From: Clostridia bacterium
GTDB lineage: Bacteria; Bacillota; DULZ01
Assembly (NCBI GenBank): GCA_012520135.1
Contig: JAAYOX010000424.1
Location: 1-6,386, forward strand
Reading direction: 5' to 3'
Length of the DNA: 6,386 nucleotides
In this document: positions 1-4,852 of the stretch, one piece after another
Numbering within the stretch: position 1 is the stretch's first letter
How the letters are laid out: the number at the start of each line of letters is the position of its first letter
Translations under genes and position numbers: made by a program
The notes under the pieces: generated by a model
Databases searched by the model: none
What the model saw: only the letters and a program-made list of their open reading frames with translations
What the model was told of the DNA's origin: nothing

Positions 1-1021
1 CTAAACCCATGAGACCGGCTCCGGTCAGATGATAAAAAACACTGGCACCCAAAAAGGCAACCGCAATCCGGCCGTTTCCTCTCAAATCTTTTAACCCGTA
101 AGTGAAAAAAGCTTTAACGGCAGACCAGGCCAGTAAGAAGATAGGCAACAGTTGCGCCGCACTAAAAGCCAAGCCCAACAGCAGCCAGTAACCGGGTACT
201 CCAATCCAGTAATAGTGGTGCCCGGTACTTAAAAAGCCGGTAAGGGCCGACAGGGATAGTTCCAGGTACAAAATTCCTTCCAAGACTCCTCTTTGCAGTT
301 TAGTAATGGAAAGCAGTAAAGCCACCACGACCCCGGTCCCCACCAGTTCAAGGCTCATCTCTTCCCACAGGTGAATGACCCAAAAACTGACCAGTTCGTC
401 CACCGTTTGATGTCCGTAAAAAAACAGGTTAGGCAGGTAAAGAAGGATCAGAGTGCCGATCCCGACAAGTATACTGATCAAGGTAGGGCGTAATTTGGGC
501 ACTCCCGGCTGCAGGTAAGTCCGCAACAAAATATAAAAAAACAAGGCTAGGCTAACTGTTAACCCGACCCTTAAGGGACGCCAAGCTTCTAAATACTCCC
601 GTCCGTCATTAAAGCCGAAAGCCAGGGTAACCAAGATCCCCAAAACTATGATTGCCGTCAGACCGAAATGCCACCAGGCTGCCCGGTAGCTATAGAGATT
701 CTTCCCTGCTTCCCGGGGAAAAAAGTAATAGATACCTCCCATCACCCCTAAAAGAGGCCATAGAATGCTCAGATTGAGGTGAATAGCTCTACCGTTATTA
801 AAAGAAATAGGGCTGGGTAAATCAGGAAACACCACATCCAAAGATCCGGCGGTAGCAATGAATCCCTGCAATCCGAACAGGAGAATTGCAAACAAACAAA
901 AAGGATACCCCGCTTTTTCGGTAGGGTAGCTAGGTATCTTTTCCGGTATTTCTTTATCCCGCCTTTTTTTCATCAATCGACTGAACATCCATTGCCAGAT
1001 ACGTCCCACTTCACTTTTCAC
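1..1021 (-). CDS. norB: NorB-like nitric oxide reductase catalytic subunit (partial, 3' end outside window)
   Basis: Haem-copper oxidase superfamily membrane subunit that would reduce 2 NO to N2O at a haem b3/FeB centre. I translated 340 codons on the minus strand; the C-terminal part, including the expected later haem ligands, lies beyond position 1. Seen: H81 in an HLNL motif followed by GGIYYFFP (low-spin haem b ligand region), GREYLE at 140-145, H217-L-W (FeB ligand) with Glu at +4 (E221) and +8 (E225), and TGHHYYWIGVPGYW with H268/H269 (FeB ligands). These match H207, E211, E215 and H258/H259 of Pseudomonas aeruginosa NorB as I recall that sequence. The position of Glu280 is Gln (Q290). 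The absence of a fused quinol-oxidase domain and the adjacent NorC-like gene favour a cNOR. Start: GTG at 1021 overlaps the norC stop (GTGA). The N-terminus before the first helix is about 20 residues longer than usual, so a GTG at 1009 is also possible. Confidence 0.85.
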   Translation of the reverse strand, partial: MKSEVGRIWQWMFSRLMKKRRDKEIPEKIPSYPTEKAGYPFCLFAILLFGLQGFIATAGSLDVVFPDLPSPISFNNGRAIHLNLSILWPLLGVMGGIYYFFPREAGKNLYSYRAAWWHFGLTAIIVLGILVTLAFGFNDGREYLEAWRPLRVGLTVSLALFFYILLRTYLQPGVPKLRPTLISILVGIGTLILLYLPNLFFYGHQTVDELVSFWVIHLWEEMSLELVGTGVVVALLLSITKLQRGVLEGILYLELSLSALTGFLSTGHHYYWIGVPGYWLLLGLAFSAAQLLPIFLLAWSAVKAFFTYGLKDLRGNGRIAVAFLGASVFYHLTGAGLMGL

Positions 1022-1431
1022 CTACCTTCCGGTATGGAGAAAAGTGGTTTAGGAGGCCATTGGTCAGTCCTTTTGATGCTTGCCAGGAAAGCCAGGTAAG
1101 GGATAATTACTTGGGCTTCCTCCCCGGTCAAACTCAAATGTCTCTTTTTTTCCGCCCCGGGCAAAAGGGGCGGCTCCCGGAAAAAGTCCTCCAGCCGGTC
1201 GGCACCCTTCCGTTTCCAAACATCGGTCAAGTCGGGGCCGAAATAACCGCCGTGCCCCAGTATCGTATGGCATTCCACACAGGCCTTTTCCTGCCATACT
1301 TTTTTCCCCAAAGAAACCGCTTCCGGGACTTCCATAGGGTCCATGGCTTGGAGAGAATGAAAGACCAGTCCCCCAAAGAGCATAATCGTAACCACAAAAA
1401 CAACTGCAAAAATAATTGCATTTCCCTGCAC
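1018..1431 (-). CDS. norC: NorC-like membrane-anchored monohaem cytochrome c subunit
   Basis: Electron-donating subunit of a cytochrome c nitric oxide reductase, 137 aa, close to the usual NorC length of about 145-150. Seen: an uncleaved N-terminal membrane anchor (about residues 5-25), then the haem-attachment motif C51-V-E-C54-H55 within a NorC-typical stretch (GKKVWQEKACVECHTILG, then GYFGPDL), and a C-terminal SIKRTDQWPP resembling the SKIDTNGWPP ending of known NorC. The domain would sit outside the membrane and pass electrons to NorB. Odd: there is no Met anywhere after CVECH, so the usual Met axial ligand is missing. By ungapped alignment its place is K96, next to R97-H98; H60 replaces the Glu of the canonical GEGAYF loop. 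Start: GTG at 1431, with GGGAGG at 1439-1444 and a 7-nt spacing. The stop overlaps the norB start by 4 nt, suggesting translational coupling. Confidence 0.88.
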   Translation of the reverse strand: MQGNAIIFAVVFVVTIMLFGGLVFHSLQAMDPMEVPEAVSLGKKVWQEKACVECHTILGHGGYFGPDLTDVWKRKGADRLEDFFREPPLLPGAEKKRHLSLTGEEAQVIIPYLAFLASIKRTDQWPPKPLFSIPEGR

Positions 1432-1440
1432 TGTGGCGCC

Positions 1441-1461
1441 TCCCGTAGATAAAATACGGGA
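1441..1461 (-). promoter_or_regulatory. Hairpin overlapping the norC ribosome binding site
   Basis: The leader just before norC holds a perfect 7-bp inverted repeat, with arms 1441-1447 and 1455-1461 (mRNA UCCCGUA / UACGGGA) and a 7-nt loop. The 3' arm supplies the first bases of the norC Shine-Dalgarno (GGGAGG, 1439-1444), so folding would partly occlude it. It could tune NorC/NorB synthesis relative to the upstream gene or mark an RNA processing site. It is not a terminator, as no U-run follows. Its existence is seen; its function is inferred. Confidence 0.45.
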
Positions 1462-1505
1462 TCATTATTCCCAAAAGCAGGTGATAAATGCAAAAACTAC
1501 ACTAT

Positions 1506-2528
1506 TTACGGATGACCGGTCATACGCCGTAAAGGCAGCAGGCGGGCATAGTCCTCTAAGGTTAATACCGTTTCCCAATGGCCGGTAAGCTTCGCTACTC
1601 CGATGGCCACCAGGAAAAAACCTACTACCATTCCCCCGAACATCCAAGGATTTAGCTTTTTGCGGCTCGCCAGCAAAACTTCCAAGCTTCCCTCCCGGGG
1701 ACAGGCAGCTACACAATCGAGACAACCGGTACACTCCGGGGAAACGACTGCCGGTTTGTCCGACAATTTAATGTCATAGGAACAAGCTTTGTCGCATTTA
1801 CCGCAATCGATGCACAAGTCCGTGTTCCGGCGGATTTTTACCGGACTGATCAAGCTGACAATACTCAGCAGGGCACCATAGGGACAAAGAAACCGGCACC
1901 AGAAGTTTTTGATAAATAAGGACAGGACAAATAAAATCACCAGTACTTTTACGGATAAAGGGCTTAAATCCAAAAAGAAATCCAGCATTTTAGCATCGGA
2001 AATTTTATTATAGGAGCTGCCCATAAAACCTACCAAAGCCATGACAGGCATATCGATTAGGATTAGTTTCACGAAAACCAACAGTACCAAATACTTCAGG
2101 CTGAGCAGGGGATAAGCTAAAAACCGGGGCAGGCGCCACTGGGGTACAATCAATGCCCCTAACCTATGTATCCCTTCGGAAATTGTGCCAATAGGGCAGA
2201 TCCAACTGCAAAAACCCTTTCGGAATAAAAACGCCGTCAACAGCACTGTAATGAAAATCGATAAAGCCGCCGGATGGATGGGATCATAAATGCCGGTGGT
2301 CAGCCATAATTTAAAAGACACCAAAGCACCAATAGGCAGAAAAGCTTCCACAATGGGAGGCCTTGGCTGAAAAGGGGTCATTCCCAGGGTATCGAAATGC
2401 CGGACAAACAAATAGAAACGGTATCCGGCTACTAACAGGATTAATCCCAGGGTGATCTGGATTCCGTTTCTCATGATTCTCAACTGCCGCCGGTCAAGAC
2501 GGCTAAGCCAATTGTTAAAGTTCTGCAC
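1506..2528 (-). CDS. NapH/NosR/CcoG-type 4Fe-4S polyferredoxin membrane protein
   Basis: Polytopic membrane protein of 340 aa carrying iron-sulfur clusters, first gene of the NOR operon. Seen: hydrophobic segments at about 21-40, 60-80, 86-103, 141-165, 193-207 and 296-313; two C-x3-C-P motifs (C107/C111 in GFCSWICPIGT and C211/C215 in FWCRFLCPYG) typical of the NapH/NosR/CcoG family; then two 4Fe-4S motifs, C239-x2-C242-x2-C245-x3-C249 and C266-x2-C269-x2-C272-x3-C276-P. The first ferredoxin motif ends in CS rather than the usual CP. Relatives move electrons from quinol to periplasmic carriers (NapH, NosR) or assist oxidase assembly (CcoG). Position ahead of norC suggests it feeds NorC from the quinol pool, but a maturation role cannot be excluded. 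Start: GTG at 2528 with AAGGAGG at 2537-2543 and an 8-nt spacing. I give no gene symbol, because membership of a named subfamily cannot be settled by eye. Confidence 0.85.
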   Translation of the reverse strand: MQNFNNWLSRLDRRQLRIMRNGIQITLGLILLVAGYRFYLFVRHFDTLGMTPFQPRPPIVEAFLPIGALVSFKLWLTTGIYDPIHPAALSIFITVLLTAFLFRKGFCSWICPIGTISEGIHRLGALIVPQWRLPRFLAYPLLSLKYLVLLVFVKLILIDMPVMALVGFMGSSYNKISDAKMLDFFLDLSPLSVKVLVILFVLSLFIKNFWCRFLCPYGALLSIVSLISPVKIRRNTDLCIDCGKCDKACSYDIKLSDKPAVVSPECTGCLDCVAACPREGSLEVLLASRKKLNPWMFGGMVVGFFLVAIGVAKLTGHWETVLTLEDYARLLPLRRMTGHP

Positions 2529-2564
2529 AGCTCAGTCCTCCTTGCTTAACCCTTGCTGCTGTTA

Positions 2565-2593
2565 ATTATAAGCAGAAAACCCGGGACCGGCTG
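2565..2593 (-). promoter_or_regulatory. Leftward promoter of the NOR operon
   Basis: A perfect TATAAT lies on the minus strand at 2570-2565, predicting a start near 2558. At 17-bp spacing the -35 position (2593-2588) reads CAGCCG, which matches TTGACA at only two positions. The combination of a perfect -10, an absent -35 and a Crp/Fnr-like palindrome centred at -41.5 (2592-2607) is what an activator-dependent class II promoter looks like. Confidence 0.6.
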
Positions 2594-2607
2594 TGCCCTG
2601 GATCACA
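2592..2607. promoter_or_regulatory. Crp/Fnr-family operator 1 (serves the leftward NOR promoter)
   Basis: TGTGC-N6-TCACA, nine of ten bases matching the TGTGA-N6-TCACA pattern of Crp-like regulators. Its centre (2599.5) lies 29.5 bp from the upstream edge of the leftward TATAAT, so at about -41.5. Read leftward, the promoter-distal half is a perfect TTGTGA and the imperfect half faces the promoter. Among the family, HcpR (nitrosative-stress regulator of anaerobes) is reported to use a TTGTGA-N6-TCACAA-type site in Desulfovibrio; the actual regulator here is unknown. Confidence 0.6.
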
Positions 2608-2618
2608 AAAAAAGCTAA

Positions 2619-2634
2619 TGTGACACATATCACT
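2619..2634. promoter_or_regulatory. Crp/Fnr-family operator 2 (serves the rightward promoter)
   Basis: TGTGA-N6-TCACT, nine of ten bases matching TGTGA-N6-TCACA. Centre 2626.5 lies 29.5 bp upstream of the rightward TATAAT, about -41.5 from its predicted start, and 27 bp from the centre of operator 1. As in operator 1, the perfect half is promoter-distal and the degenerate half overlaps the -35 region. Confidence 0.6.
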
Positions 2635-2661
2635 GCCAAAAGGATAAAAACCAGGTATAAT
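2633..2661 (+). promoter_or_regulatory. Rightward promoter of the MetE-like gene
   Basis: Perfect TATAAT at 2656-2661 with CTGCCA (four of six matches to TTGACA) at 2633-2638, spaced 17 bp, predicting a start near 2668. The -35 overlaps the promoter-proximal half of Crp/Fnr-like operator 2, consistent with class II activation. Confidence 0.6.
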
Positions 2662-2662
2662 T

Positions 2663-2679
2663 TCCCTAAGAATTAGGGA
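2663..2679. repeat. Palindrome at the start point and ribosome binding site of the MetE-like gene
   Basis: TCCCTAA-GAA-TTAGGGA, a perfect 7-bp inverted repeat with a 3-nt centre, straddles the predicted transcription start (about 2668) and merges into the Shine-Dalgarno (GGAGG at 2677-2681). If transcription starts at 2668, most of the 5' arm is not in the RNA, which favours a DNA operator. A start a few bases upstream would allow an RBS-masking hairpin instead. Function is inferred only from position. Confidence 0.35.
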
Positions 2680-2691
2680 GGTGTATTGACC

Positions 2692-3717
2692 ATGACCTTA
2701 ACAGGCAATTGCCAAACAACTGCCATGGGCATTCTGCCCCACCGGGACTATCAAAAGGCTTTGGATTTGGCTTTATCAGTGGATATCCCTTTCTGGCCCC
2801 AATTACCCCGGGTCAGCTATGGAGAAGATATGTACGTTCAGGCCGCCCACGGATTTCCCGGCATCCGGATTGATTCTGAGGCCAGAACGGTAGCTATAGA
2901 CATTGAGGCATTCTACCTGGAACTGGAAAACTATATCGGTAATTTTGAGAACCCTGATTACTTCCGCCTGACCCCGGAGCAGTCTTTAGTTTACCATGCT
3001 TTTTTAAACCAAGACTTGTCTTCTTACTCCGCCATTCGCGGCCAACTCATCGGACCGGTGAGCTTCGGCCTTAAGATCATCGATGCCACTTTTACCCCTT
3101 TGATTTATCACGATGAAATCCGCCAGTTTTTATTCGACTTCATGGCGAAAAAAGTCAGTGTGCAGGTTGAGGAACTTCACCGGATCCACCCAAACGCTTT
3201 TGTCTGGGTAGACGAACCCGGTTTGGAAATGGTTTTTTCCGCTTACACCGGCTACCCTGCCGAACGGGCGGCGGCAGATTACCAAGAGTATCTGAAAAAC
3301 ATACCTGCTCCCAAAGGAGTACATCTTTGCGGCAACCCGGACTGGTCTTTCCTGTTTAATTTGGACCTGGATATTATCTCCGCCGATTTCCTCCAATGGG
3401 GCCATGTGATTACCCGCTATGCCGATGAGTTTCGCCGGTTTTTAGACCGGGGAGGCATCATTAGTTGGGGCATTACACCTACCCTTACGGAAGAGCTTGA
3501 AGAACTGAGCACCGCGGTTTTGAGAAAAAAGTTGGAAGAAATGTTCGATTATTTGGAAACAAAAAAGATTGACCGGTTACAGCTTCTACGCCAATCCTGG
3601 TTGGCCCCTGCCCGCTGTTGCCTGATCAACCTGGACGGCGATGATTCAGTGGAGCGTTCTTTTGCCTGGCTGAAACAATTATCCCGGGAGCTTCGCAGTG
3701 ATTACGGATTGGAATAG
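2692..3717 (+). CDS. MetE-like (cobalamin-independent methionine synthase core domain) protein
   Basis: A 341-aa TIM-barrel-type protein resembling the C-terminal catalytic domain of MetE (MetE/UROD superfamily), without the MetE N-terminal half. Seen: loop TTAMGILPH (9-17) matching the TTTIGSFP homocysteine loop; IPFWPQLPR (32-40), typical of this clostridial family; V-D174-E175-P176 matching the MetE DEP motif; H211-x-C213 plus D232 (in DIISAD, matching DVITIE) and C309 (PARCCL, matching PDCGL) as likely Zn ligands. MetE transfers a methyl group from methyltetrahydrofolate to homocysteine. The loop Ser is Ile14 here and the Zn-ligand Glu is Asp, so the acceptor or donor may differ, and core-MetE or corrinoid-linked methyltransferase roles are possible. 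Start: ATG 2692 has GGAGGTG ending 8 nt upstream; TTG 2686 would leave only 2 nt. Divergent from the NOR operon, with a matching operator. Confidence 0.8.
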   Translation: MTLTGNCQTTAMGILPHRDYQKALDLALSVDIPFWPQLPRVSYGEDMYVQAAHGFPGIRIDSEARTVAIDIEAFYLELENYIGNFENPDYFRLTPEQSLVYHAFLNQDLSSYSAIRGQLIGPVSFGLKIIDATFTPLIYHDEIRQFLFDFMAKKVSVQVEELHRIHPNAFVWVDEPGLEMVFSAYTGYPAERAAADYQEYLKNIPAPKGVHLCGNPDWSFLFNLDLDIISADFLQWGHVITRYADEFRRFLDRGGIISWGITPTLTEELEELSTAVLRKKLEEMFDYLETKKIDRLQLLRQSWLAPARCCLINLDGDDSVERSFAWLKQLSRELRSDYGLE

Positions 3718-3748
3718 AAACACCGATTAGCATTTTGCAGATTAAGTA

Positions 3749-4663
3749 TTAAAGCAATCCCATCACTAGAGGCAAAGATATAATACTCACAGCGGTGGTT
3801 CCCACCACAGCCATTACCGCAAACTCATAGTCCTGTTCATACTGTTTCGCTAATACTGCACTCATAACCGCCGACGGGGCAGCCACCATAATACCTAATA
3901 CGCCTCTTACTAAAGGGGGAAAAGGTAACAAAGAGGTCAATCCCAATACAATTAAAGGAATCAAAACCAGCCGGAGGGCAGCTACCACCGGCAGCTTTTT
4001 TAGACGGGCTGTATCGCGGAAGCAGTTTAAATCGATAAACTGCCCTATGGCAAACATGGCCAAGGCAGAGGTGGTTTCCCCTATCATTTTAACCGGCTCC
4101 AGGATCGGCGCCGGAATTTTTATTCCCGTAACTAAGATCAGCAACCCTGCCCCCAGAGCAATCACCGGCGGTTCTTTTAGACGGCGTGCTGCGGTGATGA
4201 GGAAACCGCCTTCCTTTTGACCCAGCATAATCGTACCAAGGGTAAACATGAACAGGTTGTGGGCCTGATCGTACAAAGCACCGATGGCTACCCCGGAGGC
4301 GCCAAACAGCAAATAGACCAGAGGTATACCCATAAACCCCGTGTTGGAAAAGATAGAGGTAAATGCAACAACACCGGCTGTTGTATCAGAACTTGGCACT
4401 TTCCGCAAAAACCACAAAGCCACTAAACAGGCTATCGTCAAATAGCCCAAAGCAACCCCAATCACGATCAGGCCTTCCTTCAAAAGGGAGGTGCCCGAAC
4501 TGCTGACCAACGAAATAAAGATCAGGCATGGTGCCGTTACGTTATATAGTAAAGAAGAAAGAACTGCATTAGTATGATGTGGCATCAACCGCCATCTCTT
4601 GGTGAGATAACTCAGAACCACAATGGCAAACATGGCGATAATATTCCCGGTTAATTGTTCCAT
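3749..4663 (-). CDS. AEC (auxin efflux carrier) family permease
   Basis: Inner-membrane transporter of 304 aa, the usual length for the bacterial AEC/Mem_trans family, whose characterised members move organic anions such as malate. Seen: about ten hydrophobic helices in two halves; N41-V-T-A-P-C-L in helix 2; F105-S-N-T-G-F-M-G-I-P-L in the first half, the crossover-like motif conserved in the family; and AAPSAVMSAVLAKQY with a following D278 in the second half. Substrate cannot be told. It converges with the MetE-like gene with 31 bp between the stops and no recognisable terminator there. Start: ATG at 4663 is the first in-frame start after an in-frame TGA. The only good Shine-Dalgarno (GGGAGG) lies 15 nt upstream, at better spacing for an out-of-frame ATG-AAT-TAG mini-ORF. 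Confidence 0.85.
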   Translation of the reverse strand: MEQLTGNIIAMFAIVVLSYLTKRWRLMPHHTNAVLSSLLYNVTAPCLIFISLVSSSGTSLLKEGLIVIGVALGYLTIACLVALWFLRKVPSSDTTAGVVAFTSIFSNTGFMGIPLVYLLFGASGVAIGALYDQAHNLFMFTLGTIMLGQKEGGFLITAARRLKEPPVIALGAGLLILVTGIKIPAPILEPVKMIGETTSALAMFAIGQFIDLNCFRDTARLKKLPVVAALRLVLIPLIVLGLTSLLPFPPLVRGVLGIMVAAPSAVMSAVLAKQYEQDYEFAVMAVVGTTAVSIISLPLVMGLL

Positions 4664-4669
4664 TCTAAT

Positions 4670-4678
4670 TCATTACTG
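4670..4678 (-). other. Two-codon mini-ORF (ATG-AAT-TAG) before the AEC start
   Basis: On the minus strand GGGAGG is followed after 5 nt by ATG-AAT-TAG, ending 6 nt before the permease ATG. The Shine-Dalgarno is better placed for this mini-ORF than for the permease, which sits 15 nt away, so re-initiation is conceivable. It may equally be chance. Confidence 0.3.
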
Positions 4679-4719
4679 CCTCCCTGCTGCTATTTCTGTG
4701 CAGACGATACTCCACCCCT

Positions 4720-4748
4720 ATTCTAGAACTGCAGGGACATTACTGCAA
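4720..4748 (-). promoter_or_regulatory. Possible promoter of the AEC permease
   Basis: Minus-strand TTGCAG (4748-4743) and TAGAAT (4725-4720) separated by 17 bp. The -10 matches five of six consensus bases, the -35 only TTG. It would leave a leader of about 50 nt before the gene. Position and spacing are right, but the -35 is weak. Confidence 0.4.
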
Positions 4749-4852
4749 GCCTTGAGGAACTTTTCTTTTGCTAACAAATGGCTAAGGCTGGTAATGTTCG
4801 TTTCGCTACCTGTCAATGATTAGACCCATTCTGCAAAAGGGAGCAGCTTGGT

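Larger units (their letters stand above)
4664..4852. other. 189-bp gap between AEC permease and acyl-CoA dehydrogenase
   Basis: No gene or RNA family recognised. It holds the likely AEC promoter, the mini-ORF at 4670-4678 and a loose 6-bp inverted repeat (4748-4753 with 4784-4789). No hairpin followed by a T-run on the minus strand is visible to end the acyl-CoA dehydrogenase transcript, so read-through into the permease gene is possible. Confidence 0.5.

Noticed and set aside
1060..1734. Several open frames of 88-136 codons on both strands over norC and the 3' end of the iron-sulfur gene
   Set aside because: They overlap strongly supported genes in other frames, lack ribosome binding sites of their own and show no recognisable domain.
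2556..2575. CTGCT-N10-AGCAG repeat flanking the leftward -10 box
   Set aside because: Short arms, and the overlap with the promoter core makes it hard to tell from coincidence; kept out of the feature list.
2686..2691. TTG start two codons upstream of the MetE-like ATG
   Set aside because: Only 2 nt would separate it from the GGAGGTG ribosome site, whereas the ATG at 2692 is at a normal distance.
4748..4789. AGCCTT/AAGGCT inverted repeat as a possible riboswitch or T-box element
   Set aside because: It has six base pairs with a 30-nt loop, none of the conserved T-box or known riboswitch sequence motifs, and is readily explained by chance.
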